Shown here piece after piece: positions 12,153-24,057 of a DNA stretch of 64,000 bases. The notes under the pieces were generated by a model. It saw nothing but the letters and a program-made list of their open reading frames with translations, did not search any database and was not told where the DNA came from. Each line of letters starts with the position of its first letter. The first letter of the stretch is position 1. Where the stretch lies: contig CM060188.1 in the NCBI GenBank assembly GCA_030549335.1, positions 4,960,001 to 5,024,000 of the forward strand, in the 5' to 3' direction. Both the position numbers and the translations under genes were made by a program. This stretch comes from Pontederia crassipes. Its lineage: Eukaryota; Streptophyta; Magnoliopsida; Commelinales; Pontederiaceae.

Positions 12153-13565
12153 AAAGTCTTGTTTGTCCTCAAGAAAAAATTCAAAGCAAGGCTCAAGAAA
12201 GTTCCATCATAGCCTCCACATTGTCAACTGACTAATTTTCTCACACAATACTTCTGCACACCTACTACTCAGCATCTTATCATTTTCCATGCACTTAGCT
12301 TCATAGAGATTTTGAATGCTACACAAATTTAAACAATCTCAAATTCAGCCTTGCAGAAAAATAAATTGTCTGTCAAATAATAACATTAATATTGAACACA
12401 TAAGTACTAATTGAACTTAAAACTTTTTGTTTTTATTTTTATTTTCAATCATTTTAAAAGTTCTAATCTTCAAGCAGGATTGCACAAGGAAGTCCATGTA
12501 GCTGGCTTTAGACTGATGACTCCCAGACCAGATGACCTTAAGGCACCAGGTGATAAAGCACCCCTCGAGTTTACTTGCCCGAACAACCAAGGTTCTGAAT
12601 GAAGAGTTCGAACTTAGCCATGATTCAGTACTCCTGTGCTTCTTCATATTCCACAAGATGGTCCATGTATCAAGTTTTCGATCGACGGATCCTAGAGCAG
12701 TTGCTCTTAGGTCGTCAGGCATGAATCCCTACGGATCTAATTACCCGAACACACCTTGGTTCCGGATAACACTTTTGTACCTACACATAACTTTATTCTT
12801 TTTTTTGTTGGGGTTTAACTAACCCTTCTTTTTTTTTAAACTCAAAAAGTACTTGATATGGTCAATAAGAAGGCTACTACTATCAAGACTTAAAATAAAA
12901 AGATATGAATGTGATTTTGTCATCTAGTCATTCATAATTCTATTTAGCATGGGCACACAGTCTATAAGTTTGATACTGAAGTAGCAAGTCATAAGAAAGA
13001 AAAGTATTCAAATTTCATCAATTAACGACATGTCTTTGAACTTCTACTAAAAAGATAATTAAAACAATAAGACAAGGGTTTGTAAGATGGTAGCAAAAAT
13101 AAATGCATGCAATGGTATTTTTTTAGAAAATTTTCAAAATTTTCAAATTTTTTTTGGATTTTTTTTACAAATAGATGCAAACATAAGCAAATAAAAAAGA
13201 AAGAAACATGCAATGCATGAAATGCAAACTCCCCCAAACTTGAACTAGACATTGTCCTCAGTGTTAAGCCAGCAAGGGAAAGTGATACATACGCAATAAA
13301 AAGGAAAATTAAAGAAATGAAAATAAAGAAAAGGGAAAAGACACAACCAGATTTACTGTCTGCGGGGTGGCGATGGTGGATGGTAGCCGAGATTTCCTTG
13401 GCGCATATGATACTCATGGATGCGCCTCGTCATGCGCGCATGCTAATTCTGAAGGTATTCGAAGCGACCATGACGATCATCCATATTTCTAAAATCGGCT
13501 CGGATGTTGGTCAACTCTTGGGCTTGTCTAAGTTGCTCTTCCTGAATAGCGTGCAACTGTCCTGA

Positions 13566-15053
13566 CTAACGAAGTTGCTCTTCTTGAAAAGTGTGAAACT
13601 CCCCTGCTTGACGAAGTTGTTCATCATACATTGATTCCCATAAGTTTTGCATGGAAGCATAGTCAGGCTGAGGTGGCGGAGGTGGATAGTAAGTCTGCTC
13701 TGGGGCTGAAGTAAAAGTGGGCTCCGGTGCTATATAGCGATTCTGCACAGGTTCTTATAAAGGGGCAGATACTTCCATCGAGTCGCGTTCCTCATAAGGA
13801 GTAGAAGGTATGAACGAGGAATCAGAAGAGCTCTCTTGTGCTGGAGATGAAATCGGAGAAGGCACCGGCATATAAGGTGAATGGAAGGATGTGGCATATT
13901 GGGAAACTGCCGGTGATGCAGCCTGGAATCCTTGTGACTGTTGAAGGTAGGGTTGGGCTGCCGCATAATCAGTAGAATCAAACTAGGAGAAATGTTCATC
14001 CTGGTGTAGCTGTCCGACATAGGTAGATTGTCCTGCAGGTGGGATTACTGAAGTTATGATCTGCCTAAAAAGGAGCCAATTATTTGGATTAATTGGCGTG
14101 AAAGCATCACGATCTGAGCAGGGCACCTCCTGATGGTGGCCTTTAAAAATAAAAACTTTGATCCCTGAGTTGTTGGTCTTCATGAGACCCATAGCCTGAA
14201 TGATCCTACGAGTGAGGTGAGTGTTTCCTGGCACAGCTTCGAGATCATCCAAGTCAAGTTGTAGGTGCTGAGCAATAGGTGTGAGAAGGGAAACCATATT
14301 AATGCTACCGTCATGATGAGTTGTGCGGCGTTGGAATCGACGAATGAGGAAGTCACCCACATTAACAAGAGTTCTGTGAAGCATGCTGTGGATGTAATAT
14401 AACTCTCCCTCTGAGACGGCACCATCATTATCACTGCGTCCACTTAAGGTGTTGCTTAGCATGCGATGGACATAGCGCAGAACAGGATTCTGAATTGAGC
14501 TGTCTTTAGTTGTGTTCCAAACCAATCGGTCTTATTCTGTTATCTATTTCCAAAAAGTTTTAGCATCAAAGTCAACAGGTACAGAAAAAGATCCATGGTT
14601 GGGAAATCCATAGATATTATTAATCTCTCCTAGAGTGAGAGTAAAAGGTCGCCCATAAATTTGGAATGAAATGTGAGGCTGATCATAATTCCTGTCATCT
14701 AAATTAAAGACCTCCAAGGGTGAGAGAAATTCCATAATTAGTACTTCATAAGTTGGCCATCAAGAATGCACAAAGTCTGAGAGTCCAACATGAGAAAATA
14801 ATAGATGAATATCTGCAAGTAAATTATACTCCCTCAACAATTCAGTATCTGAAAATCTGGTGGCATGAATTCGAATCTCAAACATCCGTTCATATCGAGC
14901 TTGATACTCCGGCTTAGTCCAATAATAATCTCCGGGGTAGGATATTAATTGTGAGGGCTGAGGGACCGGTTGAGCATTCGGATGTCGTCGTTCGCGTCGT
15001 CCCCTCCATATATTAGCAAATCGCCTCATTTTTATCTGGACAAAAATCAACAA
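13566..15053 (-). pseudogene. ATHILA-type ORF (envelope position), broken
   Basis: One minus-strand frame runs about 495 codons and is interrupted by several in-frame stops (for example at 14760, 14544 and 13983, and one near 13755). Its character is that of the plant ATHILA ORF-1 family. It opens with RRERRHPNAQPVPQPSQ and a region with YERMFEIRIHATRFSDTEL. A FTLTLGEINNIYGFP block follows, then NPVLRYVHRMLSNTLSGR, ELYYIHSMLHRTLVNVGDFL and a long Pro/Ser/Gln-rich tail. It lies between the pol position and the 3' LTR, where envelope-like genes sit in Athila elements; the protein's function is unknown. No membrane segment is obvious. The stops show it is not functional. Confidence 0.75.
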
Positions 15054-15059
15054 AGAAAA

Positions 15060-16260
15060 GGTGTCGGCTCGGTGGAAGCGGCTGAGGTTTCGACCGTAGT
15101 ATTCAATGAAGAGCTGAGGGTCGGAGGTAACTCGGCCGTAAGGATGAGAAACCTCGGTCGTAAGCAGAGAGGATGATAACCTTGGCTGGAGGTGATGATC
15201 TTGTAGTTTTCGGCCGTAAAGGATTGCGGGTGTGGCACTGGTGTTTGGCGCTCGTCCGGGCGTAAGGAATCAGCTCCGGCGAAAGCTCGGCCGTAAGGAA
15301 CAGGTGGAACCGGCGATGAGACTTCGGCTGTAAGGACTTTTGGGCGAGAAGCGTTGAAACTTCGGCCGTAAGGAAGAAGGCTCGGCCGGAGTCGAGTGGA
15401 GTTTGGCCGTAAGGAACTGGCGCGGCGCTTTTGGGCGTAAGGATCGGCGGTGAGACTCGGAACTTCGGCCGTAAGAAAGATGGTATCTCGGTACGTGGTG
15501 GCTCGGCCGTAACGCAACCAGGGTGTAATGGGATCGTCTCCGATCCGCGTTGTGGAAGATCGGCCGTAAGGAACAGGGGCTCGGCCATAATGCACAGAGG
15601 GCATAAGGGAGCGGCGGTGCGCGGTGTTGAGGCTCGGCCATAACGAAGAAAGGGCGAGACGGCGGTGATTGATCTGCAACATACGAGAAGGGGGTAAGAT
15701 TTTATGGACGAAACTTCGAGCGTAATTACCTGTTCCCACGTGATGACGCGCAGTGAAGGGTCACGTCGTTAGAGCATGGCCGATTTCCAAGGCACGTCCA
15801 TGGTCAGTTGGGGCGATGTGATCGGCCAATTTCCACGTGAGTCATCTGTTTCGCCCTGTCATGTCCGAGCTTGATGCATGTCCGTGTGATAGCTCGACCG
15901 TAATGCACAGGTGGCGTATACGAGGGTGGCAGGGCGTAATAGCTGCCCTTGTCCGGTCATGTTGAGTTTGGCACTCTGCTACGCATCTCGCTCGTCTCGC
16001 CTTGTCCAAGGTTAGGTGGCGGCCAGTGTGGCATCTCGGTCGTAACGGGAACGGGGCTGGTGGCAGGGCGTAACGACGGTGGCAGCTCGTCTTTTCATGT
16101 CCGTTGGAGTCTTTACGGCGTGGTCATCGAGGTGATTCTCGGTCGTAACGAGGAACATGGCGTAATAGTATCTTGTCGTTTCGCCTTGTGTTTCCCAATT
16201 CATGCATGGTGCATTGCTCGGTCGACGTATGATTATCCGAATTCTGCTCGGTGCACAAAA
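15060..16260. repeat. TTACGGCCGTAA motif array in the pol position
   Basis: About eight exact GGCCGTAA words occur between 15130 and 15570, usually as (C/T)TCGGCCGTAAGGAA. Many one- or two-base variants continue to about 16160 (GGTCGTAA, GGCCATAA, GGGCGTAA). Spacing is irregular, about 20-70 bp, so this is not a simple tandem array. Three minus-strand frames stay open for several hundred bases because the motif has no stop in that direction, reading as LTAE, LRPK or YGRS. I see no protein family and treat it as noncoding. Confidence 0.7.
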
Positions 16261-16434
16261 AGAAATATCGATTAGATGACTCGATATAAAATAAAATACC
16301 TAATTAAAATAAAACTCTCTCTCAAACTAAGATATTAATTAACAACTAATTAGACTAAAAAATAATAAAAAAAAATAAAAAAATAGAAATAGTTCTGATT
16401 TATAGTCGTCAGCTTGACTTAGTTTTGATGAAAA

Positions 16435-17762
16435 TTAAGGCATATTTTGCTCTTCCCCCCTTGGATTTTTCTCTGTGTTGCTTGGGAGAGAGCCCGGTGT
16501 ACGTCCAGTCAGTTGTGCCGCCATCTGGCCTAGTTGTCTTTTCAGATTTCGAATGGATGCATCCTGACTCGTGGCTCTAGATTCAATATTCTTTTGCAAC
16601 GTATCAGGTTGCCTTTTCAGTATATAATCTTTTGATGGACCAGAAGATTGGCCTTGATTCTGATTATAGGCAAACTTCGGATTGTGTCTCCAACCATAAT
16701 CGTTGTTCCTGTAAAATGGATTGGAAATAAAGTTAGCATTTTCAATTTGATTTGAATCTTAAGTGTTACCTGTAGGGCTATAATTGCTGGAATTTCCCAT
16801 TAGTAACATCATCTGCTCGAATTTTTTATTAAGTGACTCCAGCTGAGCCACTATTTCTGAAGATTGTATTCCTTGTGCAGCATGTACATCTTGAGTTCGG
16901 CGAGATGGTCTCCTTTCTTGACTTGACTTGACTTGAGGGCTACAGCTTCAATAATATCATGTATCTCACTAGGGCGTTTAGATTCCAACACTGTTCCTCC
17001 TGCTGATTGGTCGAGCTTATCTTGATCTGCAAGTCGTAATCCATGATAGAAATCTTCCATCACTTGCTACTTTGGAATTCTGTTGTTAGGAACTCTGGCT
17101 AATAGTTCTTTATATCGTTCTCATGCCTCATATAATGTCTCGTTATCGTCTTGAACAAATGCCCTCAATTCTCTTCGATATTTGCCTGCCTTTTGTGGTG
17201 GACAAAATTTCCCAACAAACTTTTCTACCAGCTCCAATCAAGAATGAATCGATCCTGCAGGCAAAGTTTTAAACTAAGTGAAAGCTTTGTCACGTAAAAA
17301 TTGAGGAAATAATAATAAATGAATAACTTCAGAAGAAACATTATTATTTCTAAAGGTGCTCAGAGTGGCAAGAAATTTGTCAAGGTGATCATGAGGGTCT
17401 TCATGAAATCCTCCTCCAAATTGGGATGCTTGTATCATCATCACGATTGCAGGATTTATCTCAAAATTATTTGCGTTAATATCAGGCAGCACGATGCATG
17501 ATTCTCGGTCACTGAATCTGGCCGAGACATATTCTCTCATAGAAAGCTCTGCTTCATCTTCTCGCCGATTATTATGTGGTGGAACCAGTTTATTTTGTTG
17601 CTCCAGTCTCTGATTGTCGCGTGCTTGTTCCGCCATATTTCTTATATTTCTTCGTAATCGACGATAGGTTCTTTCAATTTCAGGATCAAATTCCAACGGT
17701 GGATTTGAACTTCTAGTGCGCTTATCAGAAGATTTCAGGATTGGTTGTGATTTAATTTTCAA
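16435..17762 (-). pseudogene. Athila-type gag, broken
   Basis: The N-terminal part (17762-17274) reads from a basic start through YRRLRRNIRNMAEQARDN and INPAIVMMIQASQFGG to a region with DPHDHLDKFLATLSTF and LFPQFLRDKAF, the retrotransposon gag core of Athila/Tat elements. Further pieces include MMEDFYHGLRLADQDKLDQS and SAGGTVLESKRPSEIHDI (17063-16851). A C-terminal stretch has DYGWRHNPKFAYNQNQ and SLPSNTEKNPRG before a stop at 16435-16437. Stops and at least one frameshift separate the parts. Immediately after gag there is an A/T-rich spacer and then the motif array; no protease or RT follows. Confidence 0.75.
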
Positions 17763-18149
17763 TTAGTACCTGCAACAACCAATTTTCAATAAGATAAAAG
17801 AATAAAATAAAAATATATACAAGAAGAAAGAAATGCAGATAATAGGTCATGAAGAAATAAGATTTAAATTGATAAACATAAAAAGTCTTTCGGCTATTAT
17901 CGAAAATTCATTAGGTCGTCAAAATTAATGTCCGAGAGAAATTAATCTAATTATTGCCACCAAAATTTACAGAAAAATTATCAAATACGGCGAAAAATCA
18001 AAACTCAAACACCAATTCAAATGCCAAACATTAATATCGACCGAAAGAAAGTAAATCACTTAGATGGTCGTAAAAATCAAGCACTCATTCGACTTTAAAA
18101 CTTGGAAGAATTAACGATATGTAATAAACGGCACAAAACGAATCAGAAC

Positions 18150-19690
18150 TAATTTGCGGCCGCAAAGTTAATAATCAGACATTAGCAAAAAATATTTTCA
18201 GAGAGGAAATAAGATTAATCGGCCGTAATACAGAAATAAATTTACGGCCGAAATTAGATTAGTAATCCGAGGCTCATTCGGCCGTAAAAATATTGAAACA
18301 GTGTCCAAAGGATTCAACGTGAAGGCGTAAACCAATTAAATTACGGCCGTAACAAATTACTTAGTGTGGAATTTCGGCCGTAAGACAGAAAACTAAACAG
18401 GGTGTTCAACCGAAATAAAAATCGAACGCAACGTCGACGATTTAATCATTTAAGGCCGAAGAAGAGTAAGATTCATATCGGTCGTAAATCGATGAAAATT
18501 AAGTCGAACGTGATCCTTCACGGCCGAGAAAGAAAATCCATAAATAAACTTGAAAACATTTTATGGATTTTTTCACGGTAGTTTAGAAAACTTGAAAGAA
18601 AACATTTTACGACCGAGAAAGAAAACTTGAAATCAATAAATCGTGGCGTAAAACAAAGTTGAAAACATTACAGCCGAGAAGTAGTTTAGAAAATAATTGT
18701 TGGCAGTAAGAAAATCCAAAGCGTAAAAAATATGTGCGGGAGATTTTTCGCCCGTAAAATCGTGCATTAATCGAATTCTTATTTAATTCAATGCGCAAAG
18801 AAAGAAATCAATTCGATCATGTGGATAAAGTAAATCTTGACCGTAAATTTAAGATAAAGATTGCTATTAAAGCCGAAGCGAGTCAGGAGATTATCATTAC
18901 GGTCGAAATGAAATCGACATGATTCAATTGGCCGTAAAACAAAAAGCTATCCAGGTCTCGGTCGTAACAACAATTGAAACACGAATCCAATTGTTAAGGC
19001 GACAAATAATCATTACGGTCGAAACTGAATTAAGTCGATTCTTTACGGCCGTAAAACAACGAAATCAAATCAAATAGAACAAACCACTTTGGCCAAAACG
19101 AAATCAAATCCATGTGAAAAGTTCAAACAATTAAAACGTTACGGCCGAGAACCTTGTACTACGCCTTTTGTTTCAGCATCATTGTCGACAATTTGCATAT
19201 ACATTTTGTGTAATGGTTTTCTGACATTTGCGGAACTATGACATTTTGTGTGTGACTCCTTAAATGGAGTATTCGGAAACTTTCTTGAACAAGATGCCTC
19301 ATCATGATGTGCACTAGAATATATATGCTGAGGTGTTGATTTGACCTTGTTTCGCCCGGTTTATCCATGGTTTAAATTTTTTTTACGCCCTATTCAAAAA
19401 TGATTAAATGGAGAGGTGATATGATCCAGATACCCTCAGCCATCCAAAAACATATGATGTAATTGAAAAACACTTTATTTGTTATTTTTTTCGAAGAACA
19501 ATTAAAGCCATCTCAAATACGTGTTGATGTAAGTGATAACAGTGTTTATTATAATGAATTGATCTTGAGGAACTCAAAATCGATATTGCAAGGCCGTAAT
19601 CGGTAAAGCCGACAAAATAAATTTCGGTCGTAAAACCATAAGACGGCGATAGAATTTTAAGCCGAAAGTCGACAATTTAAAAATGTTGTG
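18150..19690. repeat. second TTACGGCCGTAA motif region (5' leader of the Athila-like element)
   Basis: In the untranslated leader between the primer site and gag, about seven exact GGCCGTAA words and several in the opposite sense (TTACGGCC) occur, including full palindromes ACGGCCGT at about 18343 and 19048. Near-matches (GGTCGTAA, TTACGGTCGA, ACGACCGAG) fill the rest. The background is AT-rich, so the GC-rich palindrome stands out. It is noncoding. Confidence 0.65.
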
Positions 19691-19839
19691 ACATTTATCT
19701 GCAAAAGAAAACAAATTAGATTATTCACAAAAATAAAAATAATTAAAACAAATAGTACATATTTACAGAGAATTATTTACACTTTATTTACATCTCCTAA
19801 TAATTCATAAAAATCAGAATTTAATTAATAAAATATTCT

Positions 19840-19854
19840 CCGGCAACGGCGCCA
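19840..19854 (-). promoter_or_regulatory. tRNA-Asp primer binding site
   Basis: On the minus strand TGGCGCCGTTGCCGG starts 6 nt after the 5' LTR end. This is the classic Athila-group primer site matching the 3' end of tRNA-Asp. It fixes the minus orientation of the element. Confidence 0.85.
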
Positions 19855-19860
19855 AAAACT

Positions 19861-21362
19861 TGATGCGTTGAAATGATGTTGCAAAATAAAATCGCTAGCA
19901 AGTGCACTAGTCGCTCAAGTAATATAGTAATTAGGAGTAAGAGTGTCGAACCCACGAGGAATATTATTAATTCAATATCTGAATTTATAAATTAATAAGA
20001 GAGAAAAAAAATGGATTTTGAAAATGAGTTTTAAAAGATAAAGAAAATAAGATAAATATAAGATAGTGGTGTTAAAGTTAGGCCTTAGGATGAAAATAGA
20101 TCAGGATAAATATTTGAACCATAAAAGATAAATTTAATCTTTAAAGATGGATTAGAGTCTCCCTAAAGTAATCTAACATGATTAACTTGTGGTCTCCATG
20201 ACTGGCATCCCTCAATCTAATCATATAGAACTATCTTAATTTAATAAGAATTGAAGTCTCCACGACTGGTACCCCCAAAATCATATTAAAATTAAGATGC
20301 ATTAAATTGAATTCTCTAGACTATTAATCACTCCACAAACTGGTATAGATTGATAGATCACACAAATTTGATTCTCCACACACTAGTTATCAAATTTATG
20401 TCAATTATTAATTTCAAATAAAATCAATTATAATTAGTATAATGAATTCTGAAATTGAACACTCCACAAACTGGTATAGCCTAATTCAAAATTTTAATTA
20501 ACTAATATAAAAGCATTAAACATAATTAAGAGTTCATCCTAAAAATTCTGAAGAGATAATAACAAAATAACAATAATAATCGAAAAAATTACACCCAAAA
20601 TAAAAGTAGAGCTCTCGAATTGGGCAGACAGTCGGGCAGCCTCTCGGACTTGATTAGAGTCGCGATCAACCTCCAGTCGTCGCACCTCTCTCCTCTTGAT
20701 CGTATCCTGTAGAGCTCACGACTCGTCGTGGAAGAAACTTGAACTTCAGAGCACGCTTTGGAACGACGGATTCTTCACGTATTTATAGGGTGCGGACGGG
20801 TCTTGTTGATCGTGATGTACGGCCGAATTTAAAATTCACGGATAAATCTCGGCCAAAAATGATAATTCTTTCAAAAGATAAATCCTTTTATCTTTACCCC
20901 CTCTGAATCTCGGCCAAAACGTCTTTTTTTTTATCTTTACGCCCTATAGATCTCGGCCGTAATAAAGAATTTAATCTTGTTACACCCAAAAGATAAAATC
21001 ATTTAATTGTTACCCCCTTTGAATCTTGGCCAAAAAGTGATCATCTTCGTGCCATTACGCCCAAAAGATAAAAGAAATTTTATCTTTACCCCCTTTTAAT
21101 TTCGGCCAAAACGTCTTGGGGGTAAAGCCAAATCTCGGCCGTAAGAAATAAATTCTTTATCCTAATCTCGGCTTTTCCTGTAAAATAATTATCAAAATTT
21201 AGTTAATCCATCCACAATTAAAATATTCAAAGAATTAATAATTAAAATTGATAAATCTAGAATTACGATTAAAAGTAACTAAAAATGATGCATGCCATGA
21301 TCAAATTACAGAAAAATTAATTAAAATAATAATATAAAATATGTTGTATTTTGTATGCATGA
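19861..21362 (-). repeat. Athila-like 5' LTR
   Basis: This is the partner of 10506-12137. It starts TGATGCGTTG at 19861. Its right edge reads TGCATGA, one base different from the TGCATCA of the other LTR, and is followed by the target duplication GACGT. It carries an internal deletion of about 100 bp relative to its partner. Promoter elements cannot be located with confidence. Confidence 0.88.
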
Positions 21363-21805
21363 GACGTAAAAAGAATTAACATAAATTCTCGAGATTGAAA
21401 ACCTTGGTTTCTCTTATTCAATGCCAATTTTCTTTTGTCAATGTTAATAAATTTACTGGTTACTCTTACTCTTTGTGATAACTCTGACTTGAGTTTACAT
21501 ACATTTTGTTGGATTGTCAAGGCATGTTGGAGAACAATCGAGTGATGCTTTGGTTGATGCGATTGAACTAGAATTGAGCGATGCCTTGTTTGACACAGAT
21601 CTAGTTTTACCAGGCATAAAGATTTGTAACTTTCATGGAATATGCATGGTCAAGATAGATTAGCCCCAACACATAATCATATTAGTCTTAGAAGCAAAAT
21701 AACATCAAAGTACATCATGCAAGATTGCATTCTTTGCGCTCCTAAACTTTTCACATTCTGCTGCTCTCAATTAATGTCAGGGCCATACGAGTTCGGGCTT
21801 CTTGG

Positions 21806-22258
21806 TCACAGTAAAGGATGCTCAACGACGACTGGAGCTGAGACATCCTTCTTCTCAGTTGTTTCGATTTCGATGACCCTTATTTCCTCAGCAACATCCT
21901 TCCCTTTGTCCTCCTTGGCCTCTGGGGGCTCAGCCACTGCCTCTGATTTCAGCTCACTGATCCCAGGAGTGAACTCCTCGTTCACAGTAGCTACTGAAAT
22001 TTCCCCAGCTGGCTCGGAGAGGTCAACCAATGGCTTCTCCTCTTTTGTCTCCTCAACAGTCTGGTTCTTGCCCTGCAAATTTCAGTATGAGAGTGAAGAA
22101 GAAAAGTTGAACGAGGAACATGGAAAAGGGTACCAGGGGATTCTCACCCCGGCAGGAACTTCCCCTTCAACAGGCTTTGCGAAGACTTCGATTTCAGCTG
22201 GGTTCTCAAATGGAATGGCGTCTGATGGCTCCTTGGGTCTGCTTGCACAGCCACCCAT
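21806..22258 (-). CDS. short acidic protein with N-myristoylation/palmitoylation start
   Basis: There are two exons on the minus strand, 22258-22148 and 22072-21806, with a 75 bp phase-0 GT-AG intron, giving 125 residues. The N-terminus MGGCASRPKEPSD has Gly2 for N-myristoylation and Cys4 for palmitoylation, predicting attachment to the inner face of the plasma membrane. The rest is Glu/Lys/Val/Pro-rich and predicted disordered, with repeated acidic patches (VEETKEEKPLVDL, EDKGKDVAEE) and no catalytic domain. Similar MGGC-start acidic proteins exist across plants with unknown function. The start is well supported because only this ATG gives the lipidation signal and the intron restores a single frame to the stop at 21806. 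The neighbour is the end of the Athila-like element, 0.44 kb away. Confidence 0.75.
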
Positions 22259-22984
22259 GTTGAGCCTGGCCTTATTGCTTACTGAAGGAGGACGTGAATG
22301 CGAGAGCCTGAGAAGGAATGCAGTGATGCCGTGAACACAGATGGGGACGGGAGACTCTCTTATCTACGAAGGCCATGCTAAAAATGGCGAGGGGTGGAGA
22401 GGAAGAGGAGGAGGGGGCTTGTGGTCAGTGTTGAGAGAGTTGAATGGCTGGTTGCAGCCTTGCAGTAGTTGCCTGAGCTTTCCTGGTCCATTTCAAGGCC
22501 CCCATGCGAGCTTTCAGGAAGAGCCGTTAATCCGCAGGTCAGAGTTTATCAAACCACAGAAAAAGCGCGGGAAGTCATTTTTCTCTCTTATTGTTTTATT
22601 CCTTTTTTTTCTCTTATTCCTTAGTAGTGGCACATAGAAATCCATGTCTGAAAAGGGGGAATCTTTGTTGAATAAATCTTTGACGATCGATTTAAAGTTG
22701 TCGAAATCCAAGCAACCGCTTGATGCTTAAAAAAAAAAACGAGTTCTTTATTCACGAGAAATTTGAATTATTGGATTTCATCTTGCTTTCTTTTTCTTAT
22801 GTTCGACGTCAAAAGATTAATGCATTTGCTGGTACATAAAGTTCCTATTTGGTAGAAAAGTATGCGAGTTTCTCCGCAAAAAGGGAAAGCATTTTTTTTT
22901 TCTTTTCGTATTTCCTAGAGTTAACAAGTGAGCTTTGTTGGTCACCACGGAAGAATAAAAGAAACATTGCACTGCCACTATGTA
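22259..22984. other. upstream region of the MGGC gene and AT-rich spacer
   Basis: 22330-22440 is purine-rich (repeated gaggagg), as is common in 5' leaders read from the minus strand. No clear TATA box is seen. The remainder is spacer without recognised content. Confidence 0.4.
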
Positions 22985-22997
22985 ATAAGCTACATAT

Positions 22998-23482
22998 CCG
23001 ATTAAAAAAAATTGAACAGAAAAGAATAAAAATTAGGCTCCCAAACATTATGTAGAATGATTTTTAATAGATTTGGAGTATGTTTTTTATTTATGATTTT
23101 TTAATTTAATAATTAATTTATAAGTTATTAATTTTTATTTTAGGTGTAGACAAAAATGTACGTGTAGAAAGTTATGATAATGTAGTTATAATAACTTTTG
23201 TATATAATTCCATATTTTTATCATATTATGAAACTCTAATTTGATAACTTAGCATGTATTATATTTAAATGTAAAATTAAAAATGTTTATATTAATGTTA
23301 ATTTCTTGTATATAATTTTAAAATATAATTATACAAAATTAAAATATTGAAAAAAATCGTTCAAAAAATTGGCACGCTAATTAATACTTTTTTTTAGTTT
23401 TAGGATGATTTTTTTATTTTAAAATTAATTAAAAAATAATAAGACTTTTTGAATCAAAAAATCGATCTAACTCGAACTATCC
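22998..23482. repeat. AT-rich dispersed repeat R1, copy 3
   Basis: This region is collinear with 2643-3195 and 3293-3800, from an 'attgaacagaaaag' start, 'attaggctccc', through the AT core, to 'aaaaatcgatctaactcgaa'. It is the most diverged of the three copies. It is noncoding. Confidence 0.5.
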
Positions 23483-24057
23483 ATAATAACTTATGTGAAA
23501 CAAATAATAAATTATTATCTGTCAGAACGGACTACAACAAATTAAGCTTGCATTTTTATCTTTTTGTTTATTTACTTGTGCACATATTCGTTTTTAGTAG
23601 CCGTTATGTTAATGGAACCGGCGACAAAACTTGTCACATCACTTAAAAGTACCAACGTCCACACTTCACAGAAACATAGTGCCACCTATGCAATATCGAA
23701 GGAAACCCACAATCTCATTTATGATGCCAATGTGTAAAAAATGAAAATTATTAATAATATTAATTATAATAAAAACAAGAAATAGTGATGAATAATAGTG
23801 AAAGAGTATTTAAAAAAAAAAATAAATTCTTAGTCATTTCCGATATTTACACGTATGAAGTTAAAAAAATAAACATTTGTTGAAATTTGAATTCAACTTC
23901 AATTATTTGTTATTGGGCCTTTTCCTTTTACTTTTTATTATTTGGCGGGTGAATTTCTTTATTTGGAATAAGTGGTTCCCTTACAAATGGAAATGGCCAA
24001 ACAAATAAATAATGGATCAAGAATTTGAACCTCAAAAAGAGGCATAGTTGAATGCAT

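Larger units (their letters stand above)
10506..21362 (-). mobile_element. Athila-like Ty3/gypsy LTR retrotransposon lacking pol
   Basis: This 10.86 kb element is flanked by a 5 bp duplication GACGT (10501-10505 and 21363-21367) and has two LTRs of 1632 and 1502 bp. On the minus strand the order is: 5' LTR (21362-19861), a primer site matching tRNA-Asp (TGGCGCCGTTGCCGG), a 2 kb leader, a gag remnant (17762-16435), a motif-rich block (about 16260-15060), an ATHILA-type ORF (15053-13566), a spacer, a purine tract, and the 3' LTR (12137-10506). The Asp primer site, gag type and ATHILA ORF place it in the Tat/Athila group. No protease, reverse transcriptase, RNase H or integrase was found, so it must have depended on other elements. 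The coding parts contain several stops, so it is now dead. Confidence 0.9.

Noticed and set aside
12411..12822. Small open frames between ATHILA ORF and 3' LTR
   Set aside because: They are short, overlap on both strands, and have no similarity; treated as untranslated spacer of the element.
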